DNA of 64,000 bases, taken from Azonexus fungiphilus. GTDB taxonomy: Bacteria; Pseudomonadota; Gammaproteobacteria; Burkholderiales; Rhodocyclaceae. The position numbers and the translations under genes were made by a program. A model generated the notes under the pieces. The model made no database searches. It was not told the DNA's origin and saw only the letters and a program-made list of their open reading frames with translations. Positions 9,844 to 18,314 of this stretch are shown here, piece after piece. Within the stretch, counting starts at the first letter, position 1. Each line of letters begins with the position of its first letter. The DNA lies in NCBI RefSeq assembly GCF_003634965.1, contig NZ_RBXP01000015.1, positions 248,001 through 312,000 on the forward strand, written 5' to 3'.

Positions 9844-11364
9844 TTACATCGCTCCCTGGCGCAGGTAGCGCAGGTGCCAGCTGAGCGCCTCCTCGAGCAG
9901 GTGCGGCGTCTGCTTGCCCGGCGAGTGGTCGAGGGCGCGCTTGTAGTAGTCGTTCAACGCCGGCTTGAAATGCGGATGCGCGCAGTTGTCGATGACCGCC
10001 CGCGCGCGCTGCTTTGGCGACAGGCCGCGCAGGTCGGCGAGGCCCTGCTCGGTGACCAGGATCTGGACGTCGTGCTCGGTATGGTCGACGTGCGAGGCCA
10101 TCGGCACGATGCAGGAAATCTCGCCGCCGCGCGCCTGCGACGGGGTCATGAAGATCGACAGGAAGGCGTTGCGGGCGAAATCGCCGGAGCCGCCGATGCC
10201 GTTCATGATCTTGGTGCCCATCACGTGCGTCGAATTGACGTTGCCGTAGATGTCGGCCTCGATCATCCCGTTCATTGCGATGACGCCGAGGCGGCGGATG
10301 ATTTCCGGATGGTTCGAGATTTCCTGCGGGCGCAGGATGATGTTGTTCTTGTAGCGGCCGAGGTCGGCGTTGAGTTCGGCCAGCGCGCCGGAACTGAGCG
10401 AGAAGGCGGTGGCCGAGGCGCAGGTCAGCTTGCCCGACTTGATCATCTCGAGCATGCCGTCCTGGAGGACTTCGGTATAGGCGGTCAGGTTCTCGAACGG
10501 GCCCTGGTTGAGGCCGGCCATTACCGCGTTGGCGATGTTGCCGACGCCCGACTGCAGCGGCAGCAGATTGGCCGGCAGGCGGCCCTTCTTGACCTCGTGT
10601 TCGAGGAATTCGAGGATGTGCCCGGCGATCTTGCGCGAATTCTCGTCCGGCGCCGAGAACGCCGAGTTGCGGTCGGGGCTGTGCGTCTCGACGACGGCGA
10701 TGACCTTGGCCGGGTCGCAGCGCAGGTAGGCCTCGCCGATCCGGTCCTGGGTGCGCAGCAGCGGAATCGGCTTGCGGTTCGGCGGCAGCTGGGTGCCGTA
10801 GTAGATGTCGTGCATGCCCTCGAGTTCGGGGTTCTGCCAGGAATTGACCTCGAGGATGACCTTGTCGGCCTGGTCCAGCCAGGTCTTGTTGTTGCCGACC
10901 GACGACGAGGGGATCAGGCGGCCGTCCTCGAGGATGCCGGCGACTTCGACGACGGCGATGTCGAGCTTGCCGAGGAAGCCGGACCAGACGAACTGGGCGA
11001 CGTGCGACAGGTGGATGTCGATGTACTCCATCTCGCCGGCGTTGATCCGCTTGCGGCAGGTCGGGTCGGACTGGTAGGGCAGGCGCATCTCGACGCCGTC
11101 GACCATGGCCAGCGCACCGTCGAGGTCGGGCGCGGTCGAGGCGCCCGTCCACACGCCGATCTTGAATTTCTTGCCGTAGATGTTGGCGTCCATGATCCGC
11201 TTGGCCAGCGCCGACGGCACCACCTTCGGATAGCCGGCGCCGGTGAAGCCGCTCATGCCGACGTTGACGCCGGATGGAATGAGCGCGGCGGCGGCTTCGG
11301 CCGACATGATCTTGCTGCGCAGGCGGGGGCAATGGATGCGGGAGGATTCGCTCGAGGTCTGCAT
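9844..11364 (-). CDS. Succinyl-CoA:acetate CoA-transferase (acetyl-CoA hydrolase/transferase family)
   Basis: 506 residues from the ATG at 11364. The sequence carries the class I CoA-transferase signatures of the succinate-CoA transferase/acetyl-CoA hydrolase family: SGFTGAGYPK near the N-terminus, YTEVLQDGML with the likely catalytic Glu in the middle, and GIGGSGDFARNA and DHTEHDVQILVTEQG further on. It should exchange CoA between succinyl-CoA (or another acyl-CoA) and acetate. The frame stays open to 11520, but that extension reads through a terminator-like hairpin and has a composition unlike protein, so the internal ATG is preferred. No strong Shine-Dalgarno sequence is visible. A LysR gene is divergent, and the bestrophin gene follows by 3 nt. 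Confidence 0.9.
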   Translation of the reverse strand: MQTSSESSRIHCPRLRSKIMSAEAAAALIPSGVNVGMSGFTGAGYPKVVPSALAKRIMDANIYGKKFKIGVWTGASTAPDLDGALAMVDGVEMRLPYQSDPTCRKRINAGEMEYIDIHLSHVAQFVWSGFLGKLDIAVVEVAGILEDGRLIPSSSVGNNKTWLDQADKVILEVNSWQNPELEGMHDIYYGTQLPPNRKPIPLLRTQDRIGEAYLRCDPAKVIAVVETHSPDRNSAFSAPDENSRKIAGHILEFLEHEVKKGRLPANLLPLQSGVGNIANAVMAGLNQGPFENLTAYTEVLQDGMLEMIKSGKLTCASATAFSLSSGALAELNADLGRYKNNIILRPQEISNHPEIIRRLGVIAMNGMIEADIYGNVNSTHVMGTKIMNGIGGSGDFARNAFLSIFMTPSQARGGEISCIVPMASHVDHTEHDVQILVTEQGLADLRGLSPKQRARAVIDNCAHPHFKPALNDYYKRALDHSPGKQTPHLLEEALSWHLRYLRQGAM

Positions 11365-11395
11365 GGTCTGTGTGGTCGTTCGGCTACGGGAAACG

Positions 11396-11432
11396 AAAAA
11401 AAAGCCCGCACGAAGCGGGCTGAAATGCCCAC
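11396..11432 (-). promoter_or_regulatory. Attenuator-like leader of the CoA-transferase gene
   Basis: On the minus strand a 7-bp stem (AGCCCGC / GCGGGCT, loop TTCGT, 11421 to 11403) is followed by a T run (11402-11396), a canonical intrinsic terminator. It ends about 30 nt before the start codon of the gene it precedes. The 5' arm can instead pair with GTGGGC just upstream (11432-11427, loop ATTTCA), giving a mutually exclusive 6-bp hairpin. This terminator/antiterminator layout suggests regulated read-through. The controlling signal is unknown. Confidence 0.6.
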
Positions 11433-11661
11433 AACTCAAGGGCGCGCAATGCTCAGCGGAGGCTGAAACAAGGAGGGGAATCCCGCCAGGCCGCGCCGGG
11501 TAGGGCGGCCGCTGCGGCAAGCCGGGACGGGAGAAGCGGTTGGCATCGGGGTCCGGGTTCCGTGGATGGGCGGGATTCGCTGGGTGGCAAAGATACGGAC
11601 GGGATTGCCCGGCGACAAACGAGACTTTATGATGCGACAGGAAAGTAAAACTTAATCATGA

Positions 11662-12600
11662 ATGGCCTATCGACTCCCGCCGCTGCCCGCCTTGCGGGCC
11701 TTTGAAGCTGCCGCCCGCCACCTGAGCTTCAAGAAGGCGGCCGAGGAGCTGCACGTGACGCCGGCGGCGGTCAGCCTGCAGATCCGCCAGCTCGAGGCCT
11801 ATCTCGGGTTGGCGCTGTTCCGCCGGCTGACCCGGGCGATCGAGCTGACGGCCCAGGGGCGGGCGATGCTGCCCAAGCTGCGCGAGGGTTTCGACTGCCT
11901 GGCCGCCGCTGTCGATCTCAGTCGCGACGGCGGCGACGGCGCGCTCACCGTGCATGCGCCCCCGTCGTTCGCCTCGCGCTGGCTGGTCGGGCGCTTGCCC
12001 GGTTTTGCCGCCGCCCATCCGGGGATCGCGCTGCGCCTGGCCAGCGACGACGACAACGTCGATCGTCAGGGCGACACCGCCGCCCACGAGCCGCGGCCGG
12101 TGGACCCGCGGCTGGCCGAGAGCGAGGTGGCGATCCGCTACGGCACCGGCCGCTACCCGGGCCTGCGCGTCGACAAGATCCTGGCCCCGGTCTATGCCCC
12201 GGTGTGCAGTCCGCAGCTGCTGCGCGAGCAGGCGCTGACCAGCCCGGCCGACCTGGCACGGCTGGTCCTGATCCACGACGAGACGATCGCCGACGCCGGT
12301 CTTCAGCCGGGCTGGGCGCAATGGCTGGCTGCTGCCGGCGTCGGCGGCGTCGATGCCCGGCGCGGGCTGCGCTTCTCGAACGCGACGCTGGCCGTCGAGG
12401 CAGCCCTGGGCGGGCAGGGCGTCGCGCTGGCGGTGGTGCCGCTGGTCGAGGCCGAGCTGGCGGCAGGGCGGCTGGTGCGTCCGTTCGCGCTGAGCATTCC
12501 GTCGCCCTACGCCTACTGGCTGGTGATGTCCGAGGCGCTGGCCGGGCGGCCGGCGGTGGCCGCCTTTCGCGACTGGATTTTGGCCGCCGGCGGGCGTTGA
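11662..12600 (+). CDS. LysR-family transcriptional regulator (GcvA-like)
   Basis: 312 residues. The N-terminus PLPALRAFEAAARHLSF followed by KKAAEELHVTPAAVSLQIRQ is the winged helix-turn-helix of the GcvA branch of LysR proteins, and the rest is a substrate-binding-like effector domain (about 92-300) with the typical FASRWLVGRLPGF start. It is divergent from the CoA-transferase gene with a shared region of about 300 bp, so control of that operon, and autoregulation, are likely from position alone. A clear T-N11-A box was not identified. The effector is unknown. Confidence 0.92.
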   Translation: MAYRLPPLPALRAFEAAARHLSFKKAAEELHVTPAAVSLQIRQLEAYLGLALFRRLTRAIELTAQGRAMLPKLREGFDCLAAAVDLSRDGGDGALTVHAPPSFASRWLVGRLPGFAAAHPGIALRLASDDDNVDRQGDTAAHEPRPVDPRLAESEVAIRYGTGRYPGLRVDKILAPVYAPVCSPQLLREQALTSPADLARLVLIHDETIADAGLQPGWAQWLAAAGVGGVDARRGLRFSNATLAVEAALGGQGVALAVVPLVEAELAAGRLVRPFALSIPSPYAYWLVMSEALAGRPAVAAFRDWILAAGGR

Positions 12601-12644
12601 CCGTCAAATCGCTTGGGCCGGCCGCTGCCGGCGTGCTAGCATCC

Positions 12645-12866
12645 ACCGCGTTGGTGCTCGCGGCGACGTCCTGTCGGCGCGGTTAAACGGGAAGCTGGAG
12701 GCCGTTCCGCAAGGATGCCGCCAACCAGCGCTGCCCCCGCAACGGTAAGTGGACGGGTTTGCCGCAAGGCCGGCCCTGCTTTCATCTCTGAGCCACTGGC
12801 GACGCCGCGCGCGTCGTTGGGAAGGCGATGAAGGCCGTTTCCACCAGCCCGGATACCGGCCAACGT
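12645..12866 (+). promoter_or_regulatory. Cobalamin (AdoCbl) riboswitch
   Basis: The stretch holds the ordered conserved blocks of the B12 riboswitch: GGTGCTC near 12653, GGTTAAACGGGAAGC near 12681, the B12 box GCTGCCCCCGCAACGGTAAG (12730-12749), GAGCCACTGG near 12790, TTGGGAAGG near 12817 and AGCCCGGATACCGGCC near 12846. It begins about 45 nt after the LysR stop and ends about 80 nt before the first gene of the downstream operon. High cobalamin should shut this operon off. The boundaries are approximate. Confidence 0.93.
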
Positions 12867-12947
12867 GGTGGATCGGCGCGAGCCGGTCTGTAAGGCCAAT
12901 ATGCCGACGGGGATGTCGGCGACGGCGTTTCTTGTCTGGTAATTCAC

Positions 12948-13484
12948 ATGTCCAATCGCACCATCCGCGCGCTCTCCGCAGCGCGCCTGGCGGCCTGCGC
13001 GCTGGCCGCGCTCGCCCTCGTTTCGCCGCAGCTGCACGCCCACGGCAGCCACACCCACGGCCACGGCAGCGTCCGCCTGAGCATCGACGGCGGCAACGTC
13101 GAGGCCAGCTTCGACGTTCCGCTGGAAAGCTTTCTCGGCTACGACTATCCGCCGCGCAACCCGGCCCAGGCCGGCAAGCTGGCCGCCCTGCGCGAGCGCC
13201 TGGCCGATCCGGCCGGGCTGATCGAGGCGCCGGCGGAAGCCCGCTGCAGCGTTGTCGACAATCGGGTCACGCCCGACCTGGCAAGCGCCCCGGACGACGC
13301 CGACATCTCCAACCTGATCGTCGTCGTGCGCCTGCGCTGCGAGCAGCCGGAAGCACTCAAGGCCTTCACCTTCAGCGCCTTCCGCGATCATCCCGGGCTC
13401 AAGCAGCTGCGCGTCCAGCTGCAGGACGGCAGCAAGCGCAAGACGGTGACGGTGCGCCCGCGCTTCCCGGCGATCACGCTCTGA
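12948..13484 (+). CDS. Exported His-rich protein, DUF2796/ZrgA-like
   Basis: 178 residues with a signal peptide (about 1-28). The mature start is His-rich (HAHGSHTHGHGS), a likely metal ligand site, followed by FDVPLESFLGYDYPP and a domain resembling the DUF2796 (ZrgA) family of periplasmic metal-associated proteins. A Cys pair in the body could form a disulfide. It is the first gene after the cobalamin riboswitch and 10 nt before the ExbB-like gene. Relatives are usually linked to zinc; here the riboswitch points to cobalt or corrinoid handling, which is inference. Confidence 0.75.
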   Translation: MSNRTIRALSAARLAACALAALALVSPQLHAHGSHTHGHGSVRLSIDGGNVEASFDVPLESFLGYDYPPRNPAQAGKLAALRERLADPAGLIEAPAEARCSVVDNRVTPDLASAPDDADISNLIVVVRLRCEQPEALKAFTFSAFRDHPGLKQLRVQLQDGSKRKTVTVRPRFPAITL

Positions 13485-13493
13485 GGTCGCGCC

Positions 13494-13955
13494 ATGCTTG
13501 AAGCCGGTTTCCTGCAGCTGGCCCAGTGGCTGCTGACCCCGATCCTGGCGCTGCTCGGCGTCGCCTTTCTTTATGCGTTGTGGATGGCCGGCCGCGTGCT
13601 GGTCGAAGCCTGGCAGCGCCGCGATCCGGCCTACGCCGCGCTGCGTCCGCCAGCCGGGACGGCGCTCGACGAGATCGAGCTGCTCGCGCTGCGCCAGCTC
13701 GAGCCCTTGCGCCTGCTCAGCCGGGTCACCCCGATGCTCGGCCTGATCGCCACGATGATCCCGCTCGGGCCGGCGCTGCAGGGCGTCGCCAGCGGCCAGG
13801 GCAATGCCGCGCTGTCGGTGTTCAGCAATGCCTTCGCCGGCGTCGTCCTGGCGCTGGCGGCGGCAGCGATCGGCCTGGTCCTCTACTCGGTGCGCCGGCG
13901 CTGGCTGCTCGGCGAGTTGCTGGCGCTGAAGAAGCGCCTGGAGGCGGGGCGATGA
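13494..13955 (+). CDS. MotA/TolQ/ExbB-type proton channel protein
   Basis: 153 residues with membrane segments at about 12-32, 82-102 and 110-130. The LLSRVTPMLGLIATMIPLGPAL stretch (LLSRVTPMLGL and IATMIPLGPAL) and the following small-residue helices are the hallmark of MotA/TolQ/ExbB proteins. It is shorter than ExbB of E. coli and matches the compact form found beside DUF2149 and CobN-like genes. Its stop overlaps the start of the DUF2149 gene (ATGA). It probably forms a proton-driven energising complex in the inner membrane with that protein. Confidence 0.85.
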   Translation: MLEAGFLQLAQWLLTPILALLGVAFLYALWMAGRVLVEAWQRRDPAYAALRPPAGTALDEIELLALRQLEPLRLLSRVTPMLGLIATMIPLGPALQGVASGQGNAALSVFSNAFAGVVLALAAAAIGLVLYSVRRRWLLGELLALKKRLEAGR

Positions 13956-14248
13956 GCCTGAAGCACTTCAGCATCCTCGATGAGGACGACGATGACCCGA
14001 TGCTCTCGTCGATCAACCTGGTCGATGTCTTCCTGGTCCTCGTCGTCGCGCTGATGGCGGCGGTCAACATCACCACCCAGTCGGCGGCCGGCGAGATCAT
14101 CGTCCGCGAGAACGGCCAGGAGATCCGTTACCGCGGCACCGGCGACAGCGGCGAAGGCGAGGGCGTGCGCGCCGGCGTCGCCTACCGGCTGCGCGACGGC
14201 AGCATCGTTTACGTGCCCGAAGGCGAAACGCCGAAACAGCCGGAGTGA
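13952..14248 (+). CDS. DUF2149 protein, ExbD-like partner
   Basis: 98 residues. An acidic N-terminus (ILDEDDDDPM) precedes a single membrane helix (about 22-40, NLVDVFLVLVVALMAAV) and a short periplasmic tail with VRENGQEIRYRGTG. This matches DUF2149 proteins, which accompany MotA/TolQ/ExbB-like and CobN-like proteins (for example the HmuUV/HmuS set in heme systems of Bacteroides). The Asp within the helix is in the place where ExbD carries its proton-translocating Asp. The start overlaps the ExbB-like stop by 4 nt. Confidence 0.82.
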   Translation: MSLKHFSILDEDDDDPMLSSINLVDVFLVLVVALMAAVNITTQSAAGEIIVRENGQEIRYRGTGDSGEGEGVRAGVAYRLRDGSIVYVPEGETPKQPE

Positions 14249-14253
14249 GCGCC

Positions 14254-17200
14254 ATGGTCTGGGGAAAATCCGCGCGCCGGCTGCTCGTCGCCGCGTTCAG
14301 CCTGGCCGCGGCCGGCGTTCAGGCGGCCAGCCTGCTGTGGGTCACCGCCGACATCACGCCGGCCGCCCGCAGCGCCCTGGTCGAACGGCTGGCGGTGGCG
14401 CAGGGCTGGCAGTTCCGCCAGCTCGATCACGCGCTCAACGAGACGCCGGCGCTGCTCGCCGGCGAGCGGGCCGAGCTCGGCCGGGCGCTGGCGGCCGCCG
14501 ACATGGTCTGGATCGACGCCCCGCATCCGAGCGTGCGCGCCCGCCTCGACAAGCTGTTCGCCGGGCAGACGGCGGCCCGCGCCGTCTGGATCGAGGAGCG
14601 GCCGCTGGCGGGTGGCACGACGCTGCCGGCACGGCTGGCCGAATACCTGAGTCACGGCGGCGAGGCCAACATCGCCAGCGCGCTGCGCCTGGCCAGCGCC
14701 TGGGTCGCCGGCACGCCGCCGCCCGAGCTGCCGCCGGCGCAGGCCTGGCCGGTGCGCGGCCTGTACCACCCGGATGCGCCGGGCATTTTTGCCGATACGC
14801 AGGCGTTGACCGTGTGGCAATCGGCGCAGCCGGCCCTGCGCGACCGGCCGGCGGTCGCCGTGCTGGTCCATCGCCACCATTTCATCAATGCCGAAACCGG
14901 CTGGCTCGACGCCTGGCTGCGCCGTTTCGCCGAGCGCGGGCTGTTTGCCTACGCGGTCTTTGCCCAGCAGCTCGAAGCCGCCACCCTGGAGCGCCTGGTC
15001 GGCGCCGACGGCAAGCCGCATCCGCGCGTCGTCGTGCTGCACCAGCTGGTTTCCCAGACCGACAAGCTGCAGGCGTTGTTCGAGCGCTGGGGCGTGCCGC
15101 TGCTCGCAACCCAGCCCTACCGCCACGGCGACGTCGGCGACTGGGCAGCCGATCCGACCGGCTTGAAGCTGTCGGATGCGCCTTTCTATCTGGTCCAGCC
15201 GGAGGCGGCCGGGGCGATCGATCCGCTGGTCGTCACCGCTCACGCCGACGGCGGCCGGCGCACGCTGCTGATCGAGCGCCAGGCCGACGCCGTGGTCGCC
15301 AAGGCGGCGCGGCTGATCCGGCTGGCGACGATGCCGCCGGCGGCGCGGCGGGTGGTCGCGATGGTCTACAACTATCCGCCGGGCGGCAGCAATTTCGGCG
15401 CTTCCTTCCTCAACGTGCCGCGCAGCCTGGAAACCGTCAGCGGCGGCCTGGCCGCCGCCGGCTACAACACCCGGCAACTGCCCGAGGATGACTGGATTGC
15501 CGGCCTGCAGCCGCTGCTGCGCGCCTACTATGCCGACGCCGACCTGCGCGATCTGCTGGCCAGCGGCCAGGCCGCGGCGCTGCCGCTGCGCGCTTACCTG
15601 GCCTGGTGGCAGACGCTGCCGGCCGCGCTGCGGGCGCGCATCGAGGCGCGCTGGGGGGCGCCGGCGAGCAGCCGCTACGTCGTGCACTGGCAGGGCCAGC
15701 CGGTGTTCGTCATCCCCCGCCTGGCGGTCGGCAACTTCACCGTGCTGCCCCAGCCGCCGCGCGAGGAAACGCTGCACCGCGGCGAGAACCCGTTCATGCA
15801 CCGCAGCCGCCAGCCGCTGTCGCACCATTACCTGGCCGTCTACCTGTGGGCCCGTCAGGCCGATGCGCTGATCCACTTCGGTACCCACGGCACCCAGGAA
15901 TGGGCGCCCGGCAAGTCGCGCGGCCTCGATGTCCTCGACGACGCCCTGCTGCCGCTCGGCGACGTGCCGGTGATCTATCCCTACATCGTCGACAACCTCG
16001 GCGAGGCGCTGACCGCCAAGCGCCGCGGCCGCGCGCTGCTGATCAGCCACCGCACGCCGGTGTTCGCGACCACCGGCCTGGCCGCCGGCATGGCCGAGCT
16101 GCACGACCTGATGCACGAATGGGCGATCGCCGACCGCGGGCCGACCCGCGAGGCGATCGGCGACCGGCTGACGCAACGCATCGTCGAGGGACGCCTGCAC
16201 CACGACCTGAACTGGAGCGCCGAGCGCGTCCGCAGCGAACTCGACGCCTTCCTCGAAATCCTCCACCCCTGGCTCGACCAGCTGGCCCACGGCAGCCAGC
16301 CGCGCGGCCTGGCGGTGTTCGGCCAGGCGCCCGACGCCGCGCTGCGCCGGCAGACGATCCTGCAGGCCCTGCGCACGCCCTTGCTCGACGCGCTCGGCGA
16401 GGATGTCGACGAAACCTTCCTGATGGACCACCGCAAGGTCGTCGATTCGCGGCCGATGCGCTGGCTCGAGGTCGCCCTGCGCGACGCTGCGGCGGCGAGC
16501 CGGCTCGATCTGCGGCCGCCGCAGCCGGACAGCGCCGTGCCCAACCGGGCGGCAGAACGGCGGATCGATCGCGAGGCCCTGTTCGCCCTGGCCGAAAGGG
16601 CGCAGGAACTCGACCGCCTGCTCGCCGTCGAGAACGAGCTGCCGGCCTTGCTTGCCGCGCTCGACGGGCGCTTCATTCCTGCTGCCTACGGCGGCGACCC
16701 GGTGCGCAATCCGGACAGCCTGCCGACCGGGCGCAACCTGACCGGCCTCGACCCCAGCCGCCTGCCGACGCAGCAGGCCTATACCGTGGCCGAACTGATG
16801 TTCGACAACTGGCTGCAAGCCTGGCGGGCCGGCAACGGCGGCCGCTACCCGACGCGCCTGGCGCTGTCGCTGTGGGCCGGCGAGACGCTGCGCCACCAGG
16901 GCATCATGGAAGCGCAAGCGCTCGTCGCGCTTGGCGTCCGGCCGGTCTGGGACAAGTCCGGGCGACCGCGCGGCGTCGCCGTGATTCCGGCCGGCGAGCT
17001 TGGTCGGCCGCGTGTCGATGTACTGCTCAGCGTCACCGGTTCCTACCGCGACCAGTTCCCGGCCCTGATGGCGCTGGTCGATAGCGCCGTCGCCGCCGTT
17101 GCGGCCGGCGAACCCGAAGGCACGATCGCCCGCAACAGCCGCGACACCGCCCGCGAACTGCGCCGCCAGGGCGTGGCCGAAGCCAGCGCCGAACTGCTCG

Positions 17201-18228
17201 GGCAGGCGCGGGTGTTCGGCAACCTGGTCGGCGATTACGGGACCGGCATTGCCGACGCGGTCCAGGACGACCGTCTGCGCGTGCGCGATGAGCGGCTGGG
17301 CGCGATGTTCCTGCAGCGCATGGGCCAGCCTTTCCTCGGCGGTGTTCCGGTGGCCGGCATCGCCGCCGGCGACGGCGCCCGGGCGCTCGCCGCCGGCCTG
17401 CGGCGAACCGACGCGGCGCTGCTCTCGCGGACCTCGAACCTGTTCGGCATGGTCACTTCCGACGATCCCTTCCAGTACCTCGGCGGTCTCGCCGCCGCCG
17501 CGCGCAGTGCCGGGCGGGCGGGGGCGCTGCCGCTCTACGTCAACCAGTTGCAGAACGCCGACGAGCCCTATACCCAGACCGCCGCGCAGAGCGTCGCCCT
17601 TGAGATGCAGGCGCGCTACCTGCACCCGGGCTGGGCCGAGGCGATGAAGGCCGAGGGCTACGCCGGTACGCTGCAGGTGCTCAAGGCGGCGCAATTCACC
17701 TGGGGCTGGCAGAGCGTCACCGACGGCGTCGTCCGTCCCGACCACTGGCAGGGGCTCTACGACGTCTTCGTCCGCGACCGCCACGGACTCGACCTGCCGG
17801 CCTGGCTGCGCAGCCATCCGCAGGCTTACGCGCAGACCCTGGAACGCCTGATCCAGGCGCAGCGGCAGGGCCACTGGCAGCCGGACGCGGCAACCCGCAA
17901 GGAACTGGCCGGGCTGTACGCCGAGCTGACCCGGCAGGCGCCGCTGGTGCGCGAGCTGGCCGGCGTCCGCCGCTGGGTCGATGGCCAGCTCGGCGTGCCG
18001 CCGGCGCCGGCACCGGCCGCGGTCGCGGTTGCCGCAGCGGAAACGCAGCCGCCGGCGACGGCAGCGAGCGTCGCCCCGGCCTATGTGCCGGTGCGCGGCC
18101 AGGTGATGGCGCCGGTGGCGCCGACGCCGGATGTCTCGCCGGTTTTTCGCTGGCTGGCGCTGTTGACCGTGATCTTCGCGCTGGCCGGCGGGGCCGTGCA
18201 GCAGTGGGAGCGCGGCCGCCAGCGTTGA
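14254..18228 (+). CDS. cobN: CobN/HmuS-family chelatase, exported and membrane-anchored
   Basis: 1324 residues from the ATG at 14254, which has GGAG 8 nt upstream; a GTG at 14245 overlaps the previous stop but lacks such a site. CobN signatures include MVYNYPPGGSNFGASFLN, HFGTHGTQEWAPGK (near 542) and IYPYIVDNLGEA. Unlike classical cytosolic CobN, it starts with a signal peptide (about 1-25, ending GVQAAS) and ends with a proline/alanine-rich linker and a membrane helix (about 1296-1313), so the large domain should lie in the periplasm. No CobS/CobT genes are present. With the ExbB-like and DUF2149 genes under a B12 riboswitch, a role in corrinoid or cobalt uptake or metal removal is more plausible than cytosolic cobalt insertion. 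The direction of catalysis is unknown. Confidence 0.88.
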   Translation: MVWGKSARRLLVAAFSLAAAGVQAASLLWVTADITPAARSALVERLAVAQGWQFRQLDHALNETPALLAGERAELGRALAAADMVWIDAPHPSVRARLDKLFAGQTAARAVWIEERPLAGGTTLPARLAEYLSHGGEANIASALRLASAWVAGTPPPELPPAQAWPVRGLYHPDAPGIFADTQALTVWQSAQPALRDRPAVAVLVHRHHFINAETGWLDAWLRRFAERGLFAYAVFAQQLEAATLERLVGADGKPHPRVVVLHQLVSQTDKLQALFERWGVPLLATQPYRHGDVGDWAADPTGLKLSDAPFYLVQPEAAGAIDPLVVTAHADGGRRTLLIERQADAVVAKAARLIRLATMPPAARRVVAMVYNYPPGGSNFGASFLNVPRSLETVSGGLAAAGYNTRQLPEDDWIAGLQPLLRAYYADADLRDLLASGQAAALPLRAYLAWWQTLPAALRARIEARWGAPASSRYVVHWQGQPVFVIPRLAVGNFTVLPQPPREETLHRGENPFMHRSRQPLSHHYLAVYLWARQADALIHFGTHGTQEWAPGKSRGLDVLDDALLPLGDVPVIYPYIVDNLGEALTAKRRGRALLISHRTPVFATTGLAAGMAELHDLMHEWAIADRGPTREAIGDRLTQRIVEGRLHHDLNWSAERVRSELDAFLEILHPWLDQLAHGSQPRGLAVFGQAPDAALRRQTILQALRTPLLDALGEDVDETFLMDHRKVVDSRPMRWLEVALRDAAAASRLDLRPPQPDSAVPNRAAERRIDREALFALAERAQELDRLLAVENELPALLAALDGRFIPAAYGGDPVRNPDSLPTGRNLTGLDPSRLPTQQAYTVAELMFDNWLQAWRAGNGGRYPTRLALSLWAGETLRHQGIMEAQALVALGVRPVWDKSGRPRGVAVIPAGELGRPRVDVLLSVTGSYRDQFPALMALVDSAVAAVAAGEPEGTIARNSRDTARELRRQGVAEASAELLGQARVFGNLVGDYGTGIADAVQDDRLRVRDERLGAMFLQRMGQPFLGGVPVAGIAAGDGARALAAGLRRTDAALLSRTSNLFGMVTSDDPFQYLGGLAAAARSAGRAGALPLYVNQLQNADEPYTQTAAQSVALEMQARYLHPGWAEAMKAEGYAGTLQVLKAAQFTWGWQSVTDGVVRPDHWQGLYDVFVRDRHGLDLPAWLRSHPQAYAQTLERLIQAQRQGHWQPDAATRKELAGLYAELTRQAPLVRELAGVRRWVDGQLGVPPAPAPAAVAVAAAETQPPATAASVAPAYVPVRGQVMAPVAPTPDVSPVFRWLALLTVIFALAGGAVQQWERGRQR

Positions 18229-18272
18229 GGCGGCGGCCGGCAGGGGATATCCTGCTGGCGGGGAAAAATGCA

Positions 18273-18284
18273 ATGTTATAACAT
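18273..18284. promoter_or_regulatory. Zur-type operator
   Basis: ATGTTATAACAT is a perfect 12-bp palindrome in a GC-rich background and agrees with the core of proteobacterial Zur boxes (GTTATAACAT). It lies 31 nt upstream of the small exported protein gene and heads an operon encoding a zinc ABC transporter. Zinc-bound Zur would repress here. No zur gene is in the window. Confidence 0.82.
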
Positions 18285-18314
18285 CGCTTTTTTCCCGTCC
18301 TCCCCCCTGTTCGC

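Noticed and set aside
11365..11520. N-terminal extension of the CoA-transferase reading frame
   Set aside because: The extension reads through the terminator hairpin and T run (giving a Phe run) and lacks similarity to the family start.
12596..12608. TTGACCGTCAA at the LysR stop as another copy of the 43-57 kb palindrome
   Set aside because: It shares only the GACCGTC core and has different flanks; counted as unrelated.
14245..14253. GTG start for cobN overlapping the previous stop
   Set aside because: The ATG 9 nt later has GGAG at good spacing; the GTG has none. Both are in frame, so the product changes by three residues only.
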